From Ruminococcaceae bacterium AB4001 (GTDB lineage: Bacteria; Bacillota; Clostridia; Saccharofermentanales; Saccharofermentanaceae), in assembly GCA_000621765.1 (NCBI GenBank), contig JHXJ01000027.1:1-45175 (forward strand): a stretch of DNA of 45,175 nucleotides, given 5' to 3'. Shown in pieces: positions 15,012 through 22,204 of the stretch. The notes beneath the pieces were generated by a model. It was not told the DNA's origin. It saw only the letters and a list, made by a program, of their open reading frames with translations, and made no database searches. The stretch's first letter is position 1. Each line of letters opens with the position of its first letter. The position numbers and the translations under genes are program-made.

Positions 15012-15905
15012 ATGGATAAACTTTACCCCGTTTTACTGGTATTGGCAGCTCTTATCCTGCTCTATATCCTGTGGTGTTTTGTCGAACCGTTCTTCCTTGA
15101 TATGGATGAGGCCGCTCTTAAAAAGTCTTCTAATAAAGATAATAATAAGAATATAAAGATAAAAAAGCTTCCAATGAAATCAAAAGATACTAAAGAAGCT
15201 CCTGACTTCTGTTTCTTTTTCTTTTCTGATGTCCATGCGGAATGGTGTCCGGTCAATGCCCGCCGCTTATGTGACGCTATAAGAAAGAGCCACGCAGCAG
15301 GTCATCTTGATGCCGTGATCTTCGGCGGAGACATAATAACTTCACCTTCGAAAGCTGAAACAGGATATAAATACATCAATACGGTAAGTGCATGCTGCAA
15401 AGAACTCGGAATACCTTTTTACGGGATCTCCGGAAACCACGACGTCCGTCTTACTGATGCTCCCGGCAACGCCGGCTTTACCGCTCTCGATAATAAGACC
15501 ATCACCATAACATCAGAATCGAGCGGAAAGAGCGCTGTACTCGCCGGAATACCCGACTCAGGCAAACATAACCGCGTTTGGTATCAGATGCCTCCGATAG
15601 ACAGCCAGGATCCTGTGATCCTCATCGTGCACGATCCCGATGCATTCATTCACCTTGATCCTTCATCAAGACCCGATTTCATGCTGTCAGGCCACCTTCA
15701 CGGCGGCCAGATGAAATTCCCTTTCAAGATCGAATTCACCGTTCTCAGAAAGACCGACAAGCTCCCGAACATGGGCGCGGTCCAAGGTACTTACGATATC
15801 AACGGCACACAGGTCTTTATCTCCAGAGGCCTCGGCTGCGGCATCCTGCCGTTCAGATTCCTCTCTGTTCCTGAAGCTACACTGACAAAGATACATCTTA
15901 AGTAA
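15012..15905 (+). CDS. Membrane-anchored calcineurin-like metallophosphoesterase
   Basis: A 297-residue protein with one amino-terminal membrane helix (about residues 5-28) and a basic, lysine-rich linker, then a phosphoesterase domain. All metal-binding motifs are present in order: FSDVHAEW, FGGDII, GISGNHDVR, IVHDPDAF and SGHLHGGQMKFP. The last is typical of the YkuE/UDP-2,3-diacylglucosamine-hydrolase-like branch; the substrate is unknown. GGAG lies 13 bases before the ATG, a long spacing. The next gene is convergent. Confidence 0.88.
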   Translation: MDKLYPVLLVLAALILLYILWCFVEPFFLDMDEAALKKSSNKDNNKNIKIKKLPMKSKDTKEAPDFCFFFFSDVHAEWCPVNARRLCDAIRKSHAAGHLDAVIFGGDIITSPSKAETGYKYINTVSACCKELGIPFYGISGNHDVRLTDAPGNAGFTALDNKTITITSESSGKSAVLAGIPDSGKHNRVWYQMPPIDSQDPVILIVHDPDAFIHLDPSSRPDFMLSGHLHGGQMKFPFKIEFTVLRKTDKLPNMGAVQGTYDINGTQVFISRGLGCGILPFRFLSVPEATLTKIHLK

Positions 15906-15977
15906 TCTGTATCTTTTCGATGGTTCAAAGGATGTATCCTCAGCCAGGTTCATGCATTTTCAATCCGCACATAGTAA

Positions 15978-16006
15978 AAGGGCTGCCGCATTATGCGACA
16001 GCCCTT
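15978..16006 (-). terminator. Terminator between the phosphoesterase and gapA
   Basis: Stem AAGGGCTG/CAGCCCTT extended by CGCA/TGCG. On the minus strand it is followed by TTACTATG after the last T of the arm, and on the plus strand by AATAATCTG. It probably serves gapA mainly and may work both ways. Confidence 0.7.
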
Positions 16007-16032
16007 AATAATCTGTACTGTTAAGTCAGCTA

Positions 16033-17067
16033 TTAGCCGAGCTCTGCGAAGTACTTGATTGTTCTTACCATCTGAGATGTGTAAGAATTCTCGTTGTCAT
16101 ACCAGGAAACAACCTGAACGAGGGAGTTACCGTCATCCATTTTGGAAACCATTGTCTGGTTAGCATCGAAGAGTGAACCGAACTTCATGCCTACGATGTC
16201 AGAAGAAACGAGCTTCTCTTCTGTGTAGCCGAAAGACTCGTTTGTAGCAGCCTTCATAGCAGCGTTGATGCCCTCAACTGTAGCTTCACCCTTAACAACA
16301 GCGTGAAGGATTGTTGTAGAACCTGTGAATGTAGGAACTCTCTGAGCAGCACCGATGAGCTTGCCGTTGAGCTCAGGGATAACAAGGCCGATAGCCTTAG
16401 CAGCGCCTGTAGAGTTAGGTACGATGTTAGCAGCACCAGCTCTTGCTCTCTGGAGGTCACCCTTTCTCTGAGGACCGTCGAGGATCATCTGGTCGCCTGT
16501 GTAAGCGTGAACTGTTGTCATGATACCGCTCTGGATAGCTGCATAGTCATTGAGAGCCTTTGTCATAGGAGCAAGGCAGTTTGTTGTGCAGGAAGCTGCA
16601 GAGATGATCTTGTCATCAGCTGTAAGTGTTGTGTGGTTAACGTTGTAAACGATTGTAGGAAGATCGTTGCCTGCAGGAGCAGAGATAACAACCTTCTTAG
16701 CACCAGCGTTGATGTGAGCCTGTGCCTTTTCCTTAGATGTGTAGAAACCAGAGCACTCGAGAACTACGTCAACACCGAGCTCGCCCCAAGGACAATTGTT
16801 TGCATCGGGTTCCTTGTAGATCTTAAGTAACTTGCCGTCAACTGTGATTGTGTTAGCTTCGTCGTCAGAAGTTACTGTGTGCTTATTCTCACCGAATACA
16901 CCAGCATATCCGCCCTGAGCTGTGTCATACTTGAGAAGGTGAGCGAGCATGGAAGGCTTTGTAAGATCGTTGATAGCTACAATCTCATAACCCTCAGCAC
17001 CAAACATCTGTCTGAAAGCAAGACGACCGATACGACCGAAACCGTTAATCGCAACTTTTACTGCCAT
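16033..17067 (-). CDS. gapA: Glyceraldehyde-3-phosphate dehydrogenase, type I
   Basis: A 344-residue glycolytic enzyme that oxidises glyceraldehyde-3-phosphate to 1,3-bisphosphoglycerate with NAD. The Rossmann motif [12 protein letters not shown] opens the protein, Asp34 follows in VAINDLT (favouring NAD), and the catalytic cysteine is Cys160 in [12 protein letters not shown]. The end [19 protein letters not shown] is canonical. AGGAGG precedes the ATG. Codon use is strongly biased, as for a highly expressed gene. The gene stands alone with its own terminator. Confidence 0.97.
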   Translation of the reverse strand: MAVKVAINGFGRIGRLAFRQMFGAEGYEIVAINDLTKPSMLAHLLKYDTAQGGYAGVFGENKHTVTSDDEANTITVDGKLLKIYKEPDANNCPWGELGVDVVLECSGFYTSKEKAQAHINAGAKKVVISAPAGNDLPTIVYNVNHTTLTADDKIISAASCTTNCLAPMTKALNDYAAIQSGIMTTVHAYTGDQMILDGPQRKGDLQRARAGAANIVPNSTGAAKAIGLVIPELNGKLIGAAQRVPTFTGSTTILHAVVKGEATVEGINAAMKAATNESFGYTEEKLVSSDIVGMKFGSLFDANQTMVSKMDDGNSLVQVVSWYDNENSYTSQMVRTIKYFAELG

Positions 17068-17237
17068 ATTGAATTCCTCCTAAATTCCCTGACCGGGATT
17101 ATTAAACTTATAATAGTGCCCTTTAATCTGCACCGTATGAATTCTACTCCACATTATTAGGGTTTTCCACAGAATAATTGTCATATAAATGTAAATTTAA
17201 ATAAAAATAAGACAGATTGCCCCTTTTTTCCCTCAAA

Positions 17238-17274
17238 CGATTTTTGTTTCTTTCCCGGCACATGAAAAATCGTC
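17238..17274. repeat. Inverted repeat in the gapA-padR spacer
   Basis: Perfect nine-base arms, ACGATTTTT and AAAAATCGT, are separated by 19 bases. The stretch from gapA to padR (17068-17377) otherwise holds only the padR promoter and operators. It could be a regulator site or a weak transcript hairpin for either divergent gene. Confidence 0.4.
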
Positions 17275-17303
17275 TCCATATTCCGAAAACGATTGAAAAT
17301 GTA

Positions 17304-17332
17304 TTGACAACTATATCGGGAGACGATATACT
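17304..17332 (+). promoter_or_regulatory. Promoter of the padR operon
   Basis: A perfect TTGACA (17304-17309) and TATACT (17327-17332) with a 17-base spacer. The first palindromic operator covers the spacer and part of the -10 box, so a bound repressor would block polymerase. Confidence 0.8.
17312..17330. promoter_or_regulatory. Palindromic operator 1 of the PadR regulator
   Basis: TATATCG and CGATATA form perfect seven-base arms around a five-base centre, lying between the -35 and -10 boxes. PadR proteins are usually autoregulatory, so this is the probable binding site of the next gene's product. Confidence 0.65.
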
Positions 17333-17342
17333 CGACTTACGA

Positions 17343-17361
17343 TATATCGGCAGCCGATATA
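17343..17361. promoter_or_regulatory. Palindromic operator 2 of the PadR regulator
   Basis: TATATCGG and CCGATATA form perfect eight-base arms around CAG, just before the AAAGGAGG ribosome binding site. It shares the TATATCG core with operator 1; the two centres are about 31 bases apart, roughly three helical turns. Confidence 0.65.
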
Positions 17362-17377
17362 AAGGAGGAATAAGGAT

Positions 17378-17689
17378 ATGCCACAGTTAGCTTTAACGGA
17401 AGCAGTTTTTTATATTCTGTTATCGCTTCAGAAACCACTTCACGGATACGGAATAATCCAGAATGTGGAAGAGCTTTCTCACGGGCGGGTTAAGCTTGCC
17501 GCAGGCACACTGTACGGAGCCCTTAACTCGCTCGTGGAAAAGGGATGGATAGATGCCCTGCCCGAGAACCCTGAAAGCCGCAAAAAGGAGTACGTGATCA
17601 CAAGCAGCGGTCTGAACGCTCTTAAAGACGAACTCGCAAGGCTCTCAGAACTCGTCGATAACGGCAAGAGGCTTCTGGAGGGAAACTGA
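17378..17689 (+). CDS. PadR-family transcriptional regulator
   Basis: A 103-residue winged-helix regulator. The amino end LTEAVFYILLSLQKPLHGYG and the recognition region SHGRVKLAAGTLYGALNSL are classic PadR, followed by the wing (SRKKEYVITSSG) and a carboxy-terminal dimerisation helix. It would bind the two palindromes in front of it and repress its own operon, with an unknown effector. AAAGGAGGA precedes the ATG. DUF2812 and CPBP genes follow on the same strand; PadR-DUF2812 pairs are common in Clostridia and are often linked to membrane or drug response. Confidence 0.93.
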   Translation: MPQLALTEAVFYILLSLQKPLHGYGIIQNVEELSHGRVKLAAGTLYGALNSLVEKGWIDALPENPESRKKEYVITSSGLNALKDELARLSELVDNGKRLLEGN

Positions 17690-17690
17690 T

Positions 17691-18260
17691 ATGCGCAGAG
17701 TCATTCACAAGTTATTTTTCATCTGGCAGCTCGAAAAAGAGCAGGCCTGGATAAATGAAATGGCCAGACACGGTTATTCTCTGGAACATGCAGGCAGGCT
17801 TTCTTTTGTATTTGAGGAAACAGATCCCGGAAAGTATACATACAAGTCGCTTTTCCTTAAGGGATCATCTTATAGCGAAGCAAACCTGAAGTTCTTCCGT
17901 TTCCTCGAAGAGATGGGAATAAAGGTCGTTTGTACGATCAACTATCCCGGAACATGCTGGGTCTACACAAGGGGACTTACAAGTGACTTCCCTGACGGGA
18001 TCGAGATCTATTCCGACATCGATTCCAGGATCAACAATCTGAAAGTAACCATAGGCTACATGATCTTCGTCATCATGCTGACGCTGCTCTCCGGGTTATT
18101 TAATCTCTGGATTGCTTTGGCGCCCGGAAGAGCATTCCTGCCTGTGAATTTCACTTGCGCAATGTTGTGTCTTGCACTCTCCGTCGCCGCAATAATTGCC
18201 ACTGTCAGGTTTGTTATCCAGCTCAGCAAACTGAAAAAAGAGCGGAAAATACACGAATAA
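17691..18260 (+). CDS. DUF2812 domain-containing membrane protein
   Basis: A 189-residue protein. The first 110 residues are the DUF2812 region (HKLFFIWQLEKEQAWINEMA near the start, YKSLFLKGSSYSEANLKFF further on). Two membrane helices follow (about 125-145 and 155-175) and then a basic tail. The ATG lies one base after the padR stop, so the two are coupled. Family members are usually encoded next to PadR regulators; the function is unknown, but a role together with the regulator in responding to membrane stress is plausible. Confidence 0.82.
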   Translation: MRRVIHKLFFIWQLEKEQAWINEMARHGYSLEHAGRLSFVFEETDPGKYTYKSLFLKGSSYSEANLKFFRFLEEMGIKVVCTINYPGTCWVYTRGLTSDFPDGIEIYSDIDSRINNLKVTIGYMIFVIMLTLLSGLFNLWIALAPGRAFLPVNFTCAMLCLALSVAAIIATVRFVIQLSKLKKERKIHE

Positions 18261-18299
18261 TTAAATCAATACAGACATATTTATTTGGAGGAATTACTT

Positions 18300-19484
18300 A
18301 TGGAAAAGGTAAGTGATCAGGGCAGACTGCGCCCTTGGATGGGATTTGTACTTTTTGCAGTGCTGATGGCATTCTTCATTTTCGTATGCGCACCGCTGCA
18401 GAACAATCTCGGTATACCTGGTCTCGTCATAACCGAGTTAGCATTTTTAGCCATGGCAGTGGTCTACTGCCTTATCAGGAAAGTTAAGATCAAAGAGGTC
18501 TTCCCTATCAGAAAACCCAAAGTAAGGGAAGTTATCGGATGCATATTGCTGGTCTTAGGTTCGTTCCCTCTTTCGCTTATCACCGTCGCAATCACCGCGA
18601 CAGTATTCCCCGCAAGCAAGGCAGAGGTTACTGAGCTTTCAACATTCATATACGGAAATCTGAATTATCCCATGGCAGTGCTGATCGTTGCCCTTCTTCC
18701 TGCTATATGCGAAGAAGCGATCCACAGGGGCGCAATTCTCAGCAACTTCAGAGGCTTAAAGCATGACTGGCTGATCGTACTCATTATGGGACTCTTATTC
18801 GGCATCAACCACATGTCCGTATTGCGTTTCCTGGCGACAACACTTCTCGGCCTGATATTCAGCTACGTGCTCGTTAAAAAGAACAACCTTCTTCTTACCA
18901 TGATCATGCACTTCACAAACAACATGATCTCAGTATCAATGGCATATCTTTCCGGAGTAGATACATCTGCTATTTCAACAGCAGACGTTGATTATACCCA
19001 GGCTCTCGGAGCATATCTGATCATCGGATTCGCGTCACCTTTGCTTATCACGCTCGCAATTATGCTCATTCATCCGGAAGGACATAAGAAGATCCGCTTC
19101 CTCTATGCAGGTATCATCGCCGTTGTGATGCTCATCGCAGGCATCGGAATAACAGTAGTGAACAGCCAGAAACATGCTATTCTCAACTCAACCATAGGAT
19201 ACAGAATTACAGAAGAAGACATGAGCAGTACCCTGATCGATTTCGATGTTGAAGAAGAGCGTACTGCTACTGTAGTCATCATGCTTACCGGGGCAGAAGG
19301 AGATTACAAAATAAGGATAGACGGAGATAAGGGCTCGAACATAATCAATGCCCCGATTCCTCAGGGCACGCTCCGTATGATTACCTACAATGTGGAATTA
19401 CAGCCTGATCACTACACGATAACGGTAGAAGCTTCAGATAATGCTATCGATGAAAAGCCGCAGTTCCAGATAGCGATCCGGTAA
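18300..19484 (+). CDS. CPBP-family intramembrane glutamic endopeptidase
   Basis: A 394-residue membrane protein with about eight helices in its first 300 residues. The CPBP (Abi) motifs are all present: EEAIHRG (Glu138, Glu139, Arg143), FGINHMS (His171) and MHFTNN in the next helix. The fold is that of Rce1-type prenyl-protein and bacteriocin-immunity proteases. Unlike most family members it ends with about 80 extra residues after the last helix, a beta-rich region probably outside the cell. I use the ATG behind GGAGGAAT; an in-frame TTG 15 bases earlier overlaps that site. It is third in the padR operon, about 40 bases after DUF2812. Confidence 0.85.
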   Translation: MEKVSDQGRLRPWMGFVLFAVLMAFFIFVCAPLQNNLGIPGLVITELAFLAMAVVYCLIRKVKIKEVFPIRKPKVREVIGCILLVLGSFPLSLITVAITATVFPASKAEVTELSTFIYGNLNYPMAVLIVALLPAICEEAIHRGAILSNFRGLKHDWLIVLIMGLLFGINHMSVLRFLATTLLGLIFSYVLVKKNNLLLTMIMHFTNNMISVSMAYLSGVDTSAISTADVDYTQALGAYLIIGFASPLLITLAIMLIHPEGHKKIRFLYAGIIAVVMLIAGIGITVVNSQKHAILNSTIGYRITEEDMSSTLIDFDVEEERTATVVIMLTGAEGDYKIRIDGDKGSNIINAPIPQGTLRMITYNVELQPDHYTITVEASDNAIDEKPQFQIAIR

Positions 19485-19504
19485 CGGGTCGCTGTCCGGA
19501 TCAC

Positions 19505-19560
19505 TTCATCAGTGCTACGACTCTCTTGATCGTAATGCCCCCGGCAACTCAAATTCGGAG
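19505..19560 (-). pseudogene. trmB': Decayed second copy of the trmB 3' end
   Basis: On the minus strand GCTACGACTCTCTTGATCGT at 19514-19533 matches the true trmB end at 21209-21228, where only the base after GCTAC and the last base differ. It encodes GITIKRVVA against GIPIKRVVA in TrmB. Further on, CTCAAATTC also matches after a short gap. The frame shifts between the two matching parts, so it is not translatable as a TrmB end. It lies beyond the AT-rich glycosyltransferase gene, which is thus flanked by two copies of this segment. Confidence 0.7.
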
Positions 19561-19667
19561 AAAAAAACGGGCTTATCAACTTGTCGCAGAAAAAGTACAG
19601 TTGACAACATTTTCCGAAATGATTTTCAATACGATCCACAAGTTTTTTTGCTTATGGTTACGAGCGT

Positions 19668-21146
19668 TTATTCCAACACATAAACGCCAATCGAACCATT
19701 AGGAGTATCTAATTCACGGTAATCATTCGCTTTCAGATAAGCAAAAATTTCACCATACTCGATATACCAATCATCTCTGAAAGCAAGTATCACCAGTTTA
19801 GGCTGTGTTTTCTCAAGATCCGAAATATAACGATCCATTACACTTTCATCTATATAGCCAATCGGATATTGGTAAGAATACACTGATGCCGAGTACCTGT
19901 CAGACAGCAAATAAATACTATCTCGGTTCCCGTAAACAGTTATAGGATCATTTTCGTTACTGTATTCTTCTATGTAATTCAGAGTCTGAACCAAATCATC
20001 ATCTAATACCCTCGGTTCATAATAATTTGCAATATACTTGCATATTGAAAACAATCCGCAGAATGCAAAAACCGTCAATGAAACTATCAGGGAAATGTTT
20101 TCCCGCTTTTTTTGAGCATGTCCAATGGAACTGACTGTGTGAGAAATCGCCAAAACACATAAAGGAATCAACGGAATAACATAATGTGCATAAAGCCTTC
20201 CTGAAGTAGAACAGACAATTGCAACTATCGGTAACAAAAGAGAAATTGAAACAGAATAAATGTCCTTTTTTCTGAATGCAGGAATAAAAGATAGAATCCA
20301 TGATATCAACATCAACTCTTCTTTCATGAAAGTTGCAAATACGATGATCGTTTCTGTGTGTTCAGGAGAATCCGAAAACGAAGAATAACCTATGTTGAAA
20401 ACAATATACTGATCCCAACATGACCCTAAAGCATGATTGACACACAGCCAGATAACGACAGGGATCATAACTGCAGCTGCCCCGATCAAAAAACAGACAA
20501 TGTATCGCTTGAGATTTTTGGCTTTTCTCTTACGTATTGAATCAATACATACGAACAAACAGATTACGCACCAAGGCGCAACCATATCAACACGCAACAA
20601 CAATACTGATGCGAAGGCGATTCCAAATAACACCAGAGTTCTATTTGAAACAGAGCCTTTAACAAAAAACATGCTATACACATAGCAGGCATAGGTGATA
20701 AACGGCATTGCAAATATCTCGACAATATTCCCGGAACAATAGAACTCTGCCAGGAAACACACCGCGGTCATCATAACAATTAGTGAAATCAACCTGTTGT
20801 TTTCGAGTTTTAATATCTGGTAGAAAAGCAAAAAGCTGACAAGCAACAGTATAAAATCAATCAGCCAGGCACCATACTGTTTAGAAATGGCTAAGCCTAA
20901 AAATTCAAAGATATACAGCAAGGGTCCTTTGTGGTCAAAACTGTTGAGATACGGCATTTCGCCGTAATTGATTCTGTTCGCTATATATAGCCAAACGCTG
21001 GAATCCACTTCGGGTTCACTAGAACTGAAAACAGTTATGCTAGACTGGAGCGAAAGAATAAAAGCCGACAAAGAGACAGCAACATAATCCAGCCAAGCCG
21101 GCAAACAGACTTTCTTAAGTGCTTTACCAGATGACTGAATATCCAA
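19668..21146 (-). CDS. GT39/ArnT-like membrane glycosyltransferase
   Basis: A polytopic protein of about 492 residues with some ten membrane helices and a 100-residue carboxy-terminal outer domain. The loop after the first helix carries SEPEVDSSVWLYIANRI and YLNSFDHKGPLLY, the pattern of lipid-linked-sugar glycosyltransferases of the GT-C fold (PMT/ArnT), where the early acidic residue is catalytic. The substrate is unknown. The best start is a TTG behind GGAGG; a GTG 18 bases earlier has no ribosome binding site. Composition is AT-richer than its neighbours: the line at 20041-20100 has 21 G/C of 60, against 30 of 60 at 21721-21780. Together with the flanking trmB copies this suggests acquisition. 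Confidence 0.78.
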   Translation of the reverse strand: MDIQSSGKALKKVCLPAWLDYVAVSLSAFILSLQSSITVFSSSEPEVDSSVWLYIANRINYGEMPYLNSFDHKGPLLYIFEFLGLAISKQYGAWLIDFILLLVSFLLFYQILKLENNRLISLIVMMTAVCFLAEFYCSGNIVEIFAMPFITYACYVYSMFFVKGSVSNRTLVLFGIAFASVLLLRVDMVAPWCVICLFVCIDSIRKRKAKNLKRYIVCFLIGAAAVMIPVVIWLCVNHALGSCWDQYIVFNIGYSSFSDSPEHTETIIVFATFMKEELMLISWILSFIPAFRKKDIYSVSISLLLPIVAIVCSTSGRLYAHYVIPLIPLCVLAISHTVSSIGHAQKKRENISLIVSLTVFAFCGLFSICKYIANYYEPRVLDDDLVQTLNYIEEYSNENDPITVYGNRDSIYLLSDRYSASVYSYQYPIGYIDESVMDRYISDLEKTQPKLVILAFRDDWYIEYGEIFAYLKANDYRELDTPNGSIGVYVLE

Positions 21147-21198
21147 AAACAACAGCCTCCACACATATCACTTATTTCGGTCAGTACATTATACTACC

Positions 21199-21846
21199 TT
21201 AACAGCTAGCTACCACTCTCTTGATCGGAATCCCCTGATCAGCGAACTTCTGCTCAAATTCCGTGCGTATATTCATATCGTTCCATTCGCTGTTATGAAG
21301 GTCTCTTGTTAACTGATCGAGAGTAAAACCAGTCTCTTCAAATTCAACAAGCGAGAAATCGAAAAGGTCGTCATTATCAGTCTTAAACTCGATAGCACCG
21401 CCCTGTTTCATCATGACTTTGTACTTGGCAAGAAAATCCCTGTAAGTGAGACGTCTCTTAGGTTTATTCTGTCTTGTCCAGGGATCCGAGAAATTCAGGA
21501 ATATCCTGTCTACTTCGTTTTCGGCGAAATAGTTCTCGATCATATTGGCATCGCCCCTGATAAAGAACAGGTTGGGAATCTCAAGTTCATGCGCTTTCTC
21601 GATGGCTGCAAGAGTGACAGAAGCATCCCTTTCCATTGCAATGTAAAGGACTTCCGGATGTCTTAATGCCATCTCGGCGCAGAACTTTCCTTTCCCGCAT
21701 CCTATCTCAAGCCAGATCGGAACGTCTTCGGCAAATCCGCATGCCGTACGCCAGTTACCTTTATTTAAAAGCGGCGCATCAAACCAGCGCTCATGGCACC
21801 TGTCCATGCGCGCGGGAATATTGCGCTTTGTTCTCATTCTTGCCAT
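21199..21846 (-). CDS. trmB: tRNA (guanine-N7-)-methyltransferase
   Basis: A 215-residue SAM-dependent enzyme that makes m7G46 in tRNA. Diagnostic blocks are LEIGCGKGKFCAEMA for SAM binding, FFIRGDANMI, and FLNFSDPWTRQNKPKRRLTY, the catalytic segment. The carboxy end GIPIKRVVASC is normal for the family. I place the start at MARMRTKR, four bases after the HIT stop; a start further upstream would overlap the HIT gene more. Its last 30 or so bases recur, decayed, beyond the next gene. Confidence 0.93.
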   Translation of the reverse strand: MARMRTKRNIPARMDRCHERWFDAPLLNKGNWRTACGFAEDVPIWLEIGCGKGKFCAEMALRHPEVLYIAMERDASVTLAAIEKAHELEIPNLFFIRGDANMIENYFAENEVDRIFLNFSDPWTRQNKPKRRLTYRDFLAKYKVMMKQGGAIEFKTDNDDLFDFSLVEFEETGFTLDQLTRDLHNSEWNDMNIRTEFEQKFADQGIPIKRVVASC

Positions 21847-21850
21847 AGGA

Positions 21851-22192
21851 TCAGATGAGTTTCTCCGTGAGTTCAGCACCGCCGATCACGTGGAAATGAA
21901 CGTGCATAACGGTCTGGCCGGCGCCTGCTCCGCAATTGTTTATCGTTCTGTATGCTCCCTCAACGCCCTTGATCTTTGCGACCTCAGCGATGGCCTTGGT
22001 GATCTCTACGGCATAAAGAGCGCCCTCGGGATCAGATGCCAGTTCATTGATGTTGTCGAAATGCTTTTTCGGGACAACAAGAACATGAACGGGTGCTACG
22101 GGATTGATGTCATTGAAGCAGAGAACATACTCATTCTCATATACCTTTGTGGAAGGGATCTTGCCTTCAACTATATCGCAGAATAAACACAT
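21851..22192 (-). CDS. HIT-family nucleotide-binding protein (HINT-like)
   Basis: A 113-residue histidine-triad protein, a purine nucleoside phosphoramidase by family. It starts MCLFCDIVEGKIPSTKVYE, has HVLVVPKKHF in the middle, and ends with the triad HVHFHVIGG; all are canonical. Cys2 and Cys5 may bind zinc with histidines downstream. AAAGGAG precedes the ATG. It sits between alaS and trmB on the same strand with short gaps. Confidence 0.93.
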   Translation of the reverse strand: MCLFCDIVEGKIPSTKVYENEYVLCFNDINPVAPVHVLVVPKKHFDNINELASDPEGALYAVEITKAIAEVAKIKGVEGAYRTINNCGAGAGQTVMHVHFHVIGGAELTEKLI

Positions 22193-22204
22193 ATTGATTC
22201 TCCT

